Assembly: GCA_019635585.1 (NCBI GenBank)
Contig: JAHBZE010000001.1
Span: forward strand, 372,001 to 436,000
Length of the DNA stretch: 64,000 nucleotides
Reading direction: 5' to 3'
DNA from: Xanthobacteraceae bacterium
Lineage (GTDB): Bacteria > Pseudomonadota > Alphaproteobacteria > Rhizobiales > Xanthobacteraceae
The notes beneath the pieces are model-generated. The model saw only the letters and a list, made by a program, of their open reading frames with translations, did not search any database and was not told the DNA's origin. Of the stretch, positions 34,955-43,197 are shown piece by piece. The position numbers and the translations under genes were made by a program. Numbering within the stretch: the stretch's first letter is position 1; every line of letters starts with the position of its first letter.

Positions 34955-35632
34955 ATGGCCCGCCCCGACGAAGCCAGAGTCGAAATCACCCCGGAAGTGC
35001 TGCTGAAGGCTTATGCCCTAGGCATCTTTCCGATGGCGGAAAGCGCGGACGACCCTTCGCTGTTCTGGGTCGAACCCGAGCAGCGCGGCATCATTCCGCT
35101 CGACGGCCTGCGCATTTCGCGAAGGCTTGCGCGCACCATCCGCTCCAACAAATTCGAAGTGCATGTCGACCGCGACTTCGACGCGGTGATCGACGCCTGC
35201 GCCGCGCCCGCGGCCGGGCGCGACTCCACCTGGATCAACAAGCGCATCCGCAAACTCTACCGCGCGCTGTTCGACCGCCGCCAATGCCACACGGTCGAAG
35301 CATGGCGCGACGGCAAGCTCGTCGGCGGATTATACGGCGTAAAGATCGGCGCGGCGTTTTTCGGCGAGAGCATGTTTCACTTCGAGCGCGATGCCTCGAA
35401 GGTCGCGCTCGCGCATCTCGTGGCGCGGCTCAACGTCGGCGGATTCAAATTGCTCGACGCGCAGTTCACTACGGCGCATCTGGAAAGCATGGGCGCGGTC
35501 GAAGTCTCGCGCGTCGAATATCAGAACATGCTGAACAAGGCGGTCGCGGCGCAGGCGCAGTTCTATTGCTGGCCTTCCGACGGCGTGATCGACGGCGGCG
35601 TGGTTTTGCAGTCGATCAGCCAGATATCGTAA
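34955..35632 (+). CDS. aat: Leucyl/phenylalanyl-tRNA--protein transferase
   Basis: A 225-residue transferase that adds Leu or Phe from tRNA to proteins with N-terminal Arg or Lys, marking them for ClpAP. Family motifs are [73 protein letters not shown] and [20 protein letters not shown]. Its last 70 bp overlap the 3' end of the opposite-strand DUF2155 gene. Confidence 0.93.
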   Translation: MARPDEARVEITPEVLLKAYALGIFPMAESADDPSLFWVEPEQRGIIPLDGLRISRRLARTIRSNKFEVHVDRDFDAVIDACAAPAAGRDSTWINKRIRKLYRALFDRRQCHTVEAWRDGKLVGGLYGVKIGAAFFGESMFHFERDASKVALAHLVARLNVGGFKLLDAQFTTAHLESMGAVEVSRVEYQNMLNKAVAAQAQFYCWPSDGVIDGGVVLQSISQIS

Positions 35633-36216
35633 ATCGGATGCTCGATGGCGTTCAGGCCGGGAGAATTTGCGAACATCCAGCCGGTGAAGATGCGGCGGAT
35701 TTCCGCTTTCAGCGTGATCTCGTCCACCTCGACGAAGGCGACCGTATTCTGCGTCTCGGTTGGCGGCCGCGTGTAACAGGCGCGCGGCGTTACCTGCAGC
35801 GCGCCGAATTGCACGGTCTCGTTCATCGCCACGTCGAACTTGATGATGCGGCCTGAAATCTTGTCGAGTCCGGAGAAGGTCGCGGTCGGGTTCGCGATAT
35901 GCTCGCCTTCAGGCGCCTGCGTCACCGTCTCGGGCGTCGTGTTCGGCGCCGGCAGTTCCTTGGTGTCTTTCTGCTTCTGCTGATTTTTCGCAGGCGCCTT
36001 CTTTTCCTTCACCGGCGCCTTCTTCGGCTGCGGCGGGGGCGGCAGCGGCGCTTGTTGCGGCTGCGGCGCCTGTTGCGGCTGCGGCTGCTGTTGCGGCGCG
36101 GGCAACGGTGCCTGCTGGACGTCGGCTGGCGGACGCAACTGGCCGAGCGCCGGGCCTGCCGCAAGAGTCGCGGTAAGAACGCCTGCCGCAATCAAACGGT
36201 ATGGAATTCGGATCAT
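35563..36216 (-). CDS. Exported DUF2155-domain protein
   Basis: A 217-residue protein with a signal peptide ([20 protein letters not shown]), a Pro/Gln/Ala/Lys-rich low-complexity linker (about 25-85) and a C-terminal DUF2155 domain ([65 protein letters not shown]). In other Hyphomicrobiales it lies between aat and NDUFA12, as part of a conserved neighbourhood; function is unknown. Here NDUFA12 is about 6.5 kb away. The 3' end runs antisense through the last 70 bp of aat. Confidence 0.85.
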   Translation of the reverse strand: MIRIPYRLIAAGVLTATLAAGPALGQLRPPADVQQAPLPAPQQQPQPQQAPQPQQAPLPPPPQPKKAPVKEKKAPAKNQQKQKDTKELPAPNTTPETVTQAPEGEHIANPTATFSGLDKISGRIIKFDVAMNETVQFGALQVTPRACYTRPPTETQNTVAFVEVDEITLKAEIRRIFTGWMFANSPGLNAIEHPIYDIWLIDCKTTPPSITPSEGQQ

Positions 36217-36377
36217 TCGGAAAGTGCCGCTGCCGCCCGCGGCACAAGGCTTCTGCCGCCGCAAAATTTACGTGTCCGGTCGTTAACATGGAGATTGAGG
36301 CGGCGAAAGGGCCGTGTCAGGATTTGCGTCCCGGCTCAAGGCCGCAAGGACACCATCGAATTATCGGGAGCGAAACG

Positions 36378-36584
36378 ATGAAATATTTTATTCTGGGAGC
36401 CGGCTTCGCAGTCGTGCTCGGCATGTCGCAACTGGTCATGCCGGTTCAGGCGCAGGGCGACGTCAGGGCGCTTTGCAACAACAAATACGGACTCGGCAAG
36501 CGCTGGCCGACGGCTAGCGAAGCGGAGCGCAAAGACGCCGCCGCCAAGATCGCGGCCTGTGTCCGCTCGGGCGGCAAGAGCTAA
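36378..36584 (+). CDS. Small exported protein
   Basis: A 68-residue protein with a signal peptide (FILGAGFAVVLGMSQLVMPV, cleavage after VQA) and two cysteines in the mature part (RALCNNKYG, AACVRSGG). Function unknown. The ATG at 36378 has GGGAGCG upstream; the frame stays open further upstream without a signal. Two hairpins follow. Confidence 0.7.
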   Translation: MKYFILGAGFAVVLGMSQLVMPVQAQGDVRALCNNKYGLGKRWPTASEAERKDAAAKIAACVRSGGKS

Positions 36585-36941
36585 GACAGTTCAAAATCAT
36601 GCCGCGGCAACGCGGCATGACGTGACAGTGGACTAAACAGCGCCTCGCGTTCGGCAACGGACTCGAGGCGTTTTCTTGCCGCCACGTCCCGACAAAGCCT
36701 TCGCGAAAATGTCGCCCGCCGGTTGCCGGGGACCGGGCGGCATCGGCAGCTCGAGTCGCCGGTTGCACTTGTCGCCTTCCCTTCATCTTCCAGTGGAGAT
36801 TCAAGGGCCGTTTTTGCTGCCTTTTTCTCGCCGCCTCCGCCTCGCAGAACTGGAAAAAGCGCGGCGGATGCCGCAAACAGGGCGTAACGGAACCCGGCTG
36901 GCCGGGAGCCCGTTTAGGCCGAGGCTGGTTCAGGACAAACG
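36585..36941. other. 357-bp intergenic region with two hairpins
   Basis: Contains a perfect hairpin at 36598-36619 (CATGCCGCG/CGCGGCATG, loop GCAA), a terminator at 36641-36675, and then about 260 bp of GC-rich sequence leading to the LD-transpeptidase gene, in which no further feature is clear. A long antisense reading frame covers the region but has low-complexity composition and no family signature. Confidence 0.55.
36641..36675 (+). terminator. Rho-independent terminator after the small exported protein
   Basis: CGCCTCG (36641-36647) pairs with CGAGGCG (36664-36670), followed by TTTTC. Confidence 0.7.
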
Positions 36942-37913
36942 ATGAAGAATTCGATTTCTCGCAGGCGCTTTCTGGCGAGCGCGGCCGCGCTTGCCGCTGG
37001 CGCCACGCCCGCACTCGCGCAGTTTCCCACGCTGCCGCCGCCGTTCGGCAATAGCCAGCCCTACCCGACCGACCCGCAGCGCCCGCCGCGTGATGTCGAT
37101 CCGCGCGGCAATCAGCAGGTGCAGCAACAAGGCCCGAACCAGCAGCCGCCGATCCCGCAAGGTCCGAACGACATCGCGGCGAAGGAGCAATGGTATCTGC
37201 GCGATTCCATTCCCGACCCGCGCTTCCCGATCCGCCGGGTGAATCAGGAATTATTGAACCCCGAATTCCGCCGTCAGCTCGTTCCGTTCCGCCATACCGA
37301 GCAGCCCGGCACGCTCGTGGTCGATGCGAGAAACTTCTTCCTATATCTGCTGCGCGAAGGCGGTCAGGCGATCCGCTACGGCGTCGGCGTAGGACGCGAA
37401 GGCTTTGGCTGGAGCGGCGATGCGATTGTCGGCCGCGTCGCGGAATGGCCGGCATGGGTGCCGCCGAAGGAAATGCGGCTGCGCCAGCCTGAGTTGCCGG
37501 AGCGCATGGAAGGCGGTCCCGAAAATCCGCTCGGCGCGCGCGCGCTTTATCTCTATCAGGGCAGCAAGGACACGCTCTATCGCATCCACGGCACGGCGGA
37601 GCCCTGGACGATCGGCACCAACGTCTCTTCGGGCTGCATTCGCCTCCTGAACGAGGAGATCGCAGATCTTTACCTGCGTACGCCGGTCGGCACCAAAGTC
37701 GTCGTGCTCGGTAACTCCGCGACCATGCCGAACCAGACGCAGCAGCAGCCGGTGCAGCAGCAATATCAGCCGCAGCAGCAGTATCAGCAACAGCCGCAGC
37801 AGATTCAGCCGCAGTACCAACAGCAGCAGCAATACCCGCAGCAACCGCAGCAGATTCAGCCGCAACAACAGCAGCAGTTGCCGCCGCTTCCGCCGCCGAC
37901 GCAGGTGCGCTGA
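36942..37913 (+). CDS. L,D-transpeptidase (YkuD family) with Gln-rich tail
   Basis: A 323-residue exported enzyme. The N-terminus carries a twin-arginine-type signal (SRRRFLASAAALAAGATPAL). A Pro/Gln-rich linker follows, then a YkuD catalytic domain with His216 (RIHGTAEPWTIG) and the nucleophile Cys232 (TNVSSGCIRLLNEEI), and a C-terminal Gln/Pro/Tyr low-complexity tail (about 265-323). It forms 3-3 peptidoglycan cross-links or attaches proteins to the wall in the periplasm. The tail is coded by CAG/CAA-rich repeats. Confidence 0.9.
   Translation: MKNSISRRRFLASAAALAAGATPALAQFPTLPPPFGNSQPYPTDPQRPPRDVDPRGNQQVQQQGPNQQPPIPQGPNDIAAKEQWYLRDSIPDPRFPIRRVNQELLNPEFRRQLVPFRHTEQPGTLVVDARNFFLYLLREGGQAIRYGVGVGREGFGWSGDAIVGRVAEWPAWVPPKEMRLRQPELPERMEGGPENPLGARALYLYQGSKDTLYRIHGTAEPWTIGTNVSSGCIRLLNEEIADLYLRTPVGTKVVVLGNSATMPNQTQQQPVQQQYQPQQQYQQQPQQIQPQYQQQQQYPQQPQQIQPQQQQQLPPLPPPTQVR
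37736..37884 (+). repeat. CAG/CAA-rich coding repeat in the LD-transpeptidase tail
   Basis: Imperfect tandem units coding QQ, QPQQ and QQPQQIQPQ; the unit QQPQQIQPQ occurs twice. Such tracts can vary in length between strains. Confidence 0.7.
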
Positions 37914-37938
37914 CCGCGAATATCTTGGCAGAAGGTTC

Positions 37939-37971
37939 ATGCCCGCGGCCGCCCGCGGGCATGGCGCTTTT
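37939..37971 (+). terminator. Terminator-like hairpin after the LD-transpeptidase
   Basis: ATGCCCGCGG (37939-37948) and CCGCGGGCAT (37953-37962) pair perfectly across a 4-nt loop; a short TTTT follows five bases later. Confidence 0.55.
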
Positions 37972-38053
37972 AGGGGTACTCCCGCTCACGACGAGGATAC
38001 GCTAGAAGCCATCGGCTTCGATTCAATCCAAATTTATTCCGGCGGGGACATTC

Positions 38054-38542
38054 ATGATCATCGGCATCTTGCAGCACACGCCCTATTGGGTGTGGGGCAT
38101 CTTCGTTCTGCTTCTCGTGCTCGGCCTGACCCAGACGCGCGCACGCAATGTTTCGCGCGCGCTCGTCTATGTGCTGCCGGCCATCATGATCCCGCTATCG
38201 TTTTTCACGATTGCTTCCACGTTCGGGATCAAACCGCTGCCGGTGATCGCGTGGCTTGCGGGCGTCGCCGCGGCGTTCCTGTTCAACATTTACATTTTCC
38301 GTGCGCCGTCAGGCGTCCGCTACGACGCCGCTACGCGGAAATTCGCGGTGCCCGGAAGCTGGGTGCCGCTCGTTCTGATGATGACGATTTTCCTGTCGCG
38401 CTTCGTGCTCGGCGTTACGCGGGCGATAAACCCGGCGCTGATCGGGAATGACGTATTCGTCGGTATCGTCAGCGCGGTGCTCGGCCTGTGCAGCGGGCTG
38501 TTCGCAGCGCGCGCGGTGAAGACGCTTTCCGCGCAGCGCTGA
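38054..38542 (+). CDS. Multi-pass membrane protein (DUF6622-like)
   Basis: A 162-residue inner-membrane protein with about five helices (TPYWVWGIFVLLLVLGLT, VYVLPAIMIPLSFFTIA, VIAWLAGVAAAFLFNIYIF, SWVPLVLMMTIFLSRFVLGV, VFVGIVSAVLGLCSGLFAA). It resembles the DUF6622 group; function unknown. The GGCGGGG before ATG 38054 supports the start. It converges on the ZnuA-like gene with a 2-bp gap. Confidence 0.7.
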   Translation: MIIGILQHTPYWVWGIFVLLLVLGLTQTRARNVSRALVYVLPAIMIPLSFFTIASTFGIKPLPVIAWLAGVAAAFLFNIYIFRAPSGVRYDAATRKFAVPGSWVPLVLMMTIFLSRFVLGVTRAINPALIGNDVFVGIVSAVLGLCSGLFAARAVKTLSAQR

Positions 38543-38544
38543 AC

Positions 38545-39456
38545 CTAGCGCAGCGCGGCGGCGATCGTCTTCGCGTTGTGGCGGATCATGTCGATATAGG
38601 TCGCGGCGGGACCGTTCGCCCCCGATAACGCGTCGGAATAGAGCGTGCCGCCGGATTTCGCGCCCGTCTCGCGGGCGATCTGCTCGATCACGCGCGGGTT
38701 GGAAATGCTTTCGACGAAGATCGCCTTCACGCTTTCCTTCTTGATCTGCTGAATGAGACGCGCAATGTCGCGTGCGCTCGGCTCGGTTTCGTCACTCGCG
38801 CCCTGCACGGCCAGAAACTCGATGCCGTAAGCATCGCCGAAATAATGGAACGCGTCGTGCGAGGTAATCACGCGGCGCTCTTTCTCGCTGAAGCCGGCGA
38901 AGAGCTGCTTGATTTCCGCGTCGAGCGCGTCGAGCTTCGTCAAATAAGCATCCGCGTTTTTTACATAGACATCCTTGCCAGCCGGATCGGCCGCGATCAG
39001 CGCATCGCGAATGTTCGCAGCGTAGATCTTCATGTTCGCGACGTCTTGCCAGGCATGCGGATCGTTGCGGTCGCTATGCTTGTGCTGATGATCGTGGCCG
39101 TGCCCTTCGGTTTCTGCGGAGAGCGCTTTTACGCCCTTGCTCGCGATCACGCGCGCACCCTTGTAACTCGCCGACTTCACCAGACGGTCGGCCCAGCCTT
39201 CAAAGCCGAGGCCGTTGAGCACGACAAGCTGCGCATTCGCAACCGCTTTCGCATGCGCGGGCGTCGGCTGGAAGCCGTGCATGTCGGTGTCCGGGCCGAC
39301 CAGCGACGCAACCTCCACGCGCTCGCCGCCGATCTCGCGCACCACGTCCGCGAGAATAGAGAAGCTCGCAAGCACCCTCACCTTCTGCTGCGCGTAAGCG
39401 ATGTGCGGCGCGAGCAGTGCAAAGATTGCAGCGACTACGAGTACCATCCTGCCCAT
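38545..39456 (-). CDS. znuA: Zinc/manganese ABC-transporter substrate-binding protein (ZnuA-like)
   Basis: A 303-residue cluster A-I (TroA-type) periplasmic binding protein. Features: signal peptide (VLVVAAIFALLAPHIAYA), the first metal ligand in DTDMHGFQPTPAHA, a His/Asp-rich loop (EGHGHDHQHKHSDRNDPHAW) typical of zinc-binding ZnuA proteins, and later ligands in SHDAFHYFG and the final aspartate in GTLYSDALS. It should capture Zn2+ for an ABC importer, but no permease or ATPase gene is beside it. The ATG at 39456 with GGGAAGA before it is preferred over an upstream TTG. It follows the ZnuD-like receptor gene on the same strand, by 44 bp. Confidence 0.88.
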   Translation of the reverse strand: MGRMVLVVAAIFALLAPHIAYAQQKVRVLASFSILADVVREIGGERVEVASLVGPDTDMHGFQPTPAHAKAVANAQLVVLNGLGFEGWADRLVKSASYKGARVIASKGVKALSAETEGHGHDHQHKHSDRNDPHAWQDVANMKIYAANIRDALIAADPAGKDVYVKNADAYLTKLDALDAEIKQLFAGFSEKERRVITSHDAFHYFGDAYGIEFLAVQGASDETEPSARDIARLIQQIKKESVKAIFVESISNPRVIEQIARETGAKSGGTLYSDALSGANGPAATYIDMIRHNAKTIAAALR

Positions 39457-39500
39457 CGTTGTTCTTCCCAAATCAGACCCTCGCGTCCCGCGCCATCCCG

Positions 39501-41600
39501 TCAGAAGCGCGTATTGACGAAGAAGCGGATATCACGTCCGGGCGCAAGCACTTCGTCCTTGTTGAAGGCGACGTGATTGCGGATATCGTCGTTGAGCAAA
39601 TTGTTGCCGACAAGACCGATCGTGATCTCGCGCGGGCCGCCGGTCCCCTGCAACGTCTTCGTGTAGCTGATTTCCGCTTTCAGGAGGTTATACCCCTTGG
39701 TCGGCGTTTCGTTGGCCGAAACCCGGTCCTGATCGAAGGCGTGCAGCAGGAAGGTGCGCGCCAGCCAGTTGCCGTCGCGCCAGAACAGGCCGGCGCCTAC
39801 GCGCTGCGGCGGGATGCGCGGAACATTCGTGCCGTCCGAGAACGTGGCGCGCACGATGTCGTATTGGCCGTCGATGCCGAAGGTGCCGCGGCCGAGCGGC
39901 ATGACGTCGAGCTGCGCGATCGATTCAAAGCCGGTGAAGTTTGCGTTCTGCTGCGAGTACACGATCTGCTCGAGTTCGGTGCCCGCGCCGCAACTCAGGA
40001 AGTCGTCGTCGCACTGGTTTCCGGTGAAGCGCTTGTAGATGAAACCGTTGTAGCGCGTATGGAACACGCTCATGTCGAAACGCAGCGCGCCCTGCGCCCG
40101 GCGCCATCCAAGCTCGAAACTGGTCGCGGCTTCCTTCCTCAAATTCGGATCGCCGATTTCGAAGGTGCCAGTCGCGTCATGCGGGCCTTTGGAGAACAAC
40201 TCGGCGGCCTTCGGCGCGCGCTCGACATATTGCGCGGTGAAGCGCCCGACCGTCTGCCACGGCAGATCCCGTAACAGACCGGCGCTCACGCTGACCGGAA
40301 CGAAATCGCGCTTCGCCGAAAACAGAGACAGGTCGGGCGGGCCTACATAACCCGCGGGCGCGAGCGCACCGGTGCCATCGACATGCACGCCCTCGATGCG
40401 CGCGGCGGTTTGAAAGCGCCACAGCGGGTCGAGCTGAACTTCGTTGAAGACATAGCTCGCAAAGCTCGTCGTCTGCGCAGGCGCGAGCAACGTACCCGCC
40501 TCGCCCGCGGTGGAGAGATTCTGATTGCCGAACTGGAATCCAATTGCCGATTGCGCGGGCCCCAGCGCGCTCTTCCACGGCATAAGCTGAAATTCGACGC
40601 GCGCCTCCTGTTCGCGGTTCATGAAGGTCGAGCCGATCACCGGCGTCGGATCGTCGTGGATTTCGTCATGCTTGTAGTCGGCGGCACCGAACCAGAAGCG
40701 GATCGCGTCGAAATAGCCGTTGTCCGGGCGGTACTCGCCTTTCGTGGTGAACTTGAGCTGCTGGAGCGCGATGCGCGTCCTCTCCGCCGCTTCGTCGCCG
40801 GGAATGCCGTAAAGCGATTCCGTATAGGCGACGTTGAAACCTACGTAGCCGTTCTGTCCGAAGGTCGAGGCGCCGATCGACTGGCCGTTGGTGCGCTGGA
40901 AGGTGTTGAGCTGTCTGCCCAGCGGCGTGTTGTAGTCTTGTGACACGCGGCCGAAGGCATCGAAGAATACCGCGTATTGTCCGTTGCCGGCGCGCAACAC
41001 GGTCGCGCCCTGCGCACCCTGATCGACCGAGGAAAGACTGCCGCGAACATCGACATTGATGCCCTTGAAGGGCGAAGAAATAATCCGGCCGGTATCGACC
41101 TCGACCACGCCGCCGATCGCGCCGGAGCCGTAGCGCAGCGTCGCCGGTCCGCGGATGACCTCGATCTGGTTCGCGACCAGCGGATTAATCGGCACCGCAT
41201 GATCTTCGCCGAAGGCGGAAACGTCCATCGCGCTGATGCCGTTCTCCTGCACGCGCACGCGATAATTATCGAGACCGCGGATGATCGGGCGGCTCGCGAT
41301 ATTCGGAACGAAGCTGGTGGTGTTGATGCCGGGATAGTTCGCCAGCAGATCGCCGATGGTGCTCGCGGAAGTTCTGCGGATTTCGTCCTGCGGGACCACC
41401 GTGACCGGCGCGAACACATATTCCAGCACCGGAAGCGTGCCGGGATTCCATGCGGGCGCGTTCTGCGCGCCGGTCCGCTGCGCGATCGGCGATGGCGCGG
41501 AAACCACGATCTCGGGAAGCACCTCCTGCGCCGCTGCGTCCGAAACGCCACCGGCAAGATGAACCACCGCGAGCACCGCCGTGCAGTACCGGAATTTCAT
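39501..41600 (-). CDS. TonB-dependent receptor, ZnuD-like
   Basis: A 699-residue outer-membrane receptor. Signal peptide (CTAVLAVVHLAGGVSDAAA), plug domain with the pattern NIASRPIIRGLDNYRVRVQE, then GEDHAVPINPLVANQIEVI and RGPATLRYGSGAIGGVVEV, and a beta-barrel ending in the C-terminal aromatic residue (RDIRFFVNTRF). The plug pattern and the barrel segment DYKHDEIHDD closely recall ZnuD zinc receptors. It is followed by the znuA-like gene and preceded by a dyad operator, so zinc uptake is the favoured role. The start at ATG 41600 has GGCGGGG upstream. Confidence 0.85.
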   Translation of the reverse strand: MKFRYCTAVLAVVHLAGGVSDAAAQEVLPEIVVSAPSPIAQRTGAQNAPAWNPGTLPVLEYVFAPVTVVPQDEIRRTSASTIGDLLANYPGINTTSFVPNIASRPIIRGLDNYRVRVQENGISAMDVSAFGEDHAVPINPLVANQIEVIRGPATLRYGSGAIGGVVEVDTGRIISSPFKGINVDVRGSLSSVDQGAQGATVLRAGNGQYAVFFDAFGRVSQDYNTPLGRQLNTFQRTNGQSIGASTFGQNGYVGFNVAYTESLYGIPGDEAAERTRIALQQLKFTTKGEYRPDNGYFDAIRFWFGAADYKHDEIHDDPTPVIGSTFMNREQEARVEFQLMPWKSALGPAQSAIGFQFGNQNLSTAGEAGTLLAPAQTTSFASYVFNEVQLDPLWRFQTAARIEGVHVDGTGALAPAGYVGPPDLSLFSAKRDFVPVSVSAGLLRDLPWQTVGRFTAQYVERAPKAAELFSKGPHDATGTFEIGDPNLRKEAATSFELGWRRAQGALRFDMSVFHTRYNGFIYKRFTGNQCDDDFLSCGAGTELEQIVYSQQNANFTGFESIAQLDVMPLGRGTFGIDGQYDIVRATFSDGTNVPRIPPQRVGAGLFWRDGNWLARTFLLHAFDQDRVSANETPTKGYNLLKAEISYTKTLQGTGGPREITIGLVGNNLLNDDIRNHVAFNKDEVLAPGRDIRFFVNTRF

Positions 41601-41613
41601 GACGCCCCGCCTT

Positions 41614-41647
41614 TGATATGTTGTATCAGTATTGATACAATATATCA
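41614..41647 (-). promoter_or_regulatory. Double-dyad operator and promoter of the ZnuD-like/znuA unit
   Basis: Two 15-bp palindromes, TGATATGTTGTATCA (41614-41628) and TGATACAATATATCA (41633-41647), are inverted copies of each other with one mismatch, separated by GTAT. On the minus strand TTGACC (41654-41659) and TATCAA (41632-41637), 16 bp apart, resemble -35 and -10 boxes, so the dyads overlap the promoter. A Zur-type zinc repressor is the favoured binder, by context only; the sequence is not an exact match to a Zur box known to me. Confidence 0.65.
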
Positions 41648-41777
41648 GATAGCGGTCAAGCGCCGCTTCGCCGCAGCTGGCGCCGCGCTTCTGCAACTGA
41701 TTTGCATTTCAATTCCAGTGGCTTGCGCGGCATGACCGAACCGCATAGACCGGCGCGGCCTGCACGCCGGAATTGCC

Positions 41778-42665
41778 ATGAAACGCGTCGAGATCTTCGC
41801 AGCCGTGAACATCGCAGTCGGCCTCGCCGTACTCGCGCTGAAGTATCTCGCCTACTATTTCACCGGCAGCGTAGCGCTGTTCTCGGACGCGATCGAAAGC
41901 ATCGTCAATGTATTGACCGCGATCGCCGCGCTGATTGCGATCCGGTTTGCGGCGCAGCCGGCCGACAAGGATCATCCCTACGGCCATCACAAGGCGGAAT
42001 ATGTTTCCGCGGTGATCGAGGGCGTGCTGATCGTGGTCGCAGCTTTCGCCATCCTGCGCGCCGCATGGGACGCCTATCACGTGCCGCGGATGATCGAAGC
42101 GCCTTGGCTTGGTCTTGCGATCAACGGCGCCGCCTCGGTTCTGAACCTTTTTTGGGCGCTCACGCTCATGCGCTACGGGCGTAGACATCATTCCCCCGCG
42201 CTTGTCGCCGACGGGCGTCATCTGATGACCGATGTCGTTTCCTCCGTGGGCGTACTCGCGGGACTTCTGCTCGCGGTTTACACCGGCATCCGTGTACTCG
42301 ATCCGCTGCTCGCCGTTCTGGTCGCATTGAACATCCTGTGGTCCGGCTGGAAACTCATGAAAGAGTCAGCGGGCGGGCTGCTCGACCAGGCGCTGCCCGA
42401 GGAAACGCTCGATCGCATCCGTGCCGCGATCGCGAAAAATGCCGACGGCGCGATCGAGGCGCACGACCTGCGCACGCGCCACGCAGGACCGATGACCTTC
42501 GTCGAATTTCATCTGGTTGTGAAAGGCGCGATGACTGTGACCGATGCGCATGACATCTGCGACCGGCTGGAGCGCGCGATCAAAGCGGAAGTCCACGACG
42601 CGCTGATATCGATCCACGTCGAGCCGGACGACAAGGCGAAGCACTCGGGGATCGTGGTGCTGTAG
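41778..42665 (+). CDS. Cation diffusion facilitator (metal efflux) protein
   Basis: A 295-residue CDF transporter with six membrane helices and a cytoplasmic C-terminal domain (from about 210, DLRTRHAGPMTFVEFHLVVK). Metal-site motifs are FSDAIESIVN (Asp37) and ADGRHLMTD (His148, Asp152), plus HPYGHHKAEY. At the position of YiiP Asp49 it has serine (Ser41), so metal preference may differ from Zn/Fe types. It is divergent from the ZnuD-like operator region with about 130 bp between, so uptake and efflux of related metals could be linked. Confidence 0.88.
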   Translation: MKRVEIFAAVNIAVGLAVLALKYLAYYFTGSVALFSDAIESIVNVLTAIAALIAIRFAAQPADKDHPYGHHKAEYVSAVIEGVLIVVAAFAILRAAWDAYHVPRMIEAPWLGLAINGAASVLNLFWALTLMRYGRRHHSPALVADGRHLMTDVVSSVGVLAGLLLAVYTGIRVLDPLLAVLVALNILWSGWKLMKESAGGLLDQALPEETLDRIRAAIAKNADGAIEAHDLRTRHAGPMTFVEFHLVVKGAMTVTDAHDICDRLERAIKAEVHDALISIHVEPDDKAKHSGIVVL

Positions 42666-42689
42666 TTACGCCCACGCGCCGGAATCGAA

Positions 42690-42712
42690 ATCGCCGGGAC
42701 GAGCCCGGCGAT
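42690..42712. repeat. REP-like palindrome
   Basis: ATCGCCGGG and CCCGGCGAT pair perfectly around ACGAG. This type of GCCGGG/CCCGGC palindrome is scattered between genes in many alphaproteobacteria; here it sits between convergent 3' ends and may also act as a terminator. Confidence 0.6.
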
Positions 42713-42742
42713 GACAAACGAAAGATAAAGTACCAGAGCGAA

Positions 42743-43153
42743 CTATTCGTTCGGCGACCAAGCCTTGTAGTCGCCGGTCGCCTGCGGGCGCTTGCCGGTC
42801 GAAAGCGTCGAGCCGCGCGGGCGCCACGCATTCGGCGTGCCGGTGTAGTTCGGGCGATGCGGCTTTTCCCAGTCGCGGGCTTTGTAATTGTCGATGGTCG
42901 GCGGCACATCGACGGTGTGGTGCAGCCAGCCGTGCCAGTCCGGCCCGATGCGCGAAGGTTCGGCAAGGCCGTTATAGATCACCCAGCGGCGCTCGAACTG
43001 GAAGTCCTTCTCCACCCGGCCCCGATCGGTGCGGTAATAGCGGTTGCCCTGGCTGTCGGTGCCGACATGCTCGCCATAGAGCCACGTCCACCAGAAGGTG
43101 CCCCAGGTCGCCGAATTCCACCAGGTAAAGATGCCGAGGAAGAAGGTTTTCAT
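42743..43153 (-). CDS. NADH:ubiquinone oxidoreductase NDUFA12-family subunit
   Basis: A 136-residue complex I accessory subunit, found in alphaproteobacteria and mitochondria. The conserved core runs from ATWGTFWWTWLYGEHVGTDS through YYRTDRGRVEKDF and RRWVIYNGLAEPSRIGPDWH to HGWLHHTVDVPPT. It lies on the matrix-side (cytoplasmic) arm of complex I. In relatives it neighbours DUF2155 and aat; here the two are split by an inserted envelope and metal block. Confidence 0.93.
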   Translation of the reverse strand: MKTFFLGIFTWWNSATWGTFWWTWLYGEHVGTDSQGNRYYRTDRGRVEKDFQFERRWVIYNGLAEPSRIGPDWHGWLHHTVDVPPTIDNYKARDWEKPHRPNYTGTPNAWRPRGSTLSTGKRPQATGDYKAWSPNE

Positions 43154-43197
43154 GGCCGCCCGTCTAGCACGGGGCCGCGCCCGCGCAAACGCGGCAA

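Noticed and set aside
36514-37989. Long minus-strand open frame opposite the L,D-transpeptidase
   Set aside because: Low-complexity Ala/Arg/Ser product without domains; the plus-strand enzyme is clear.
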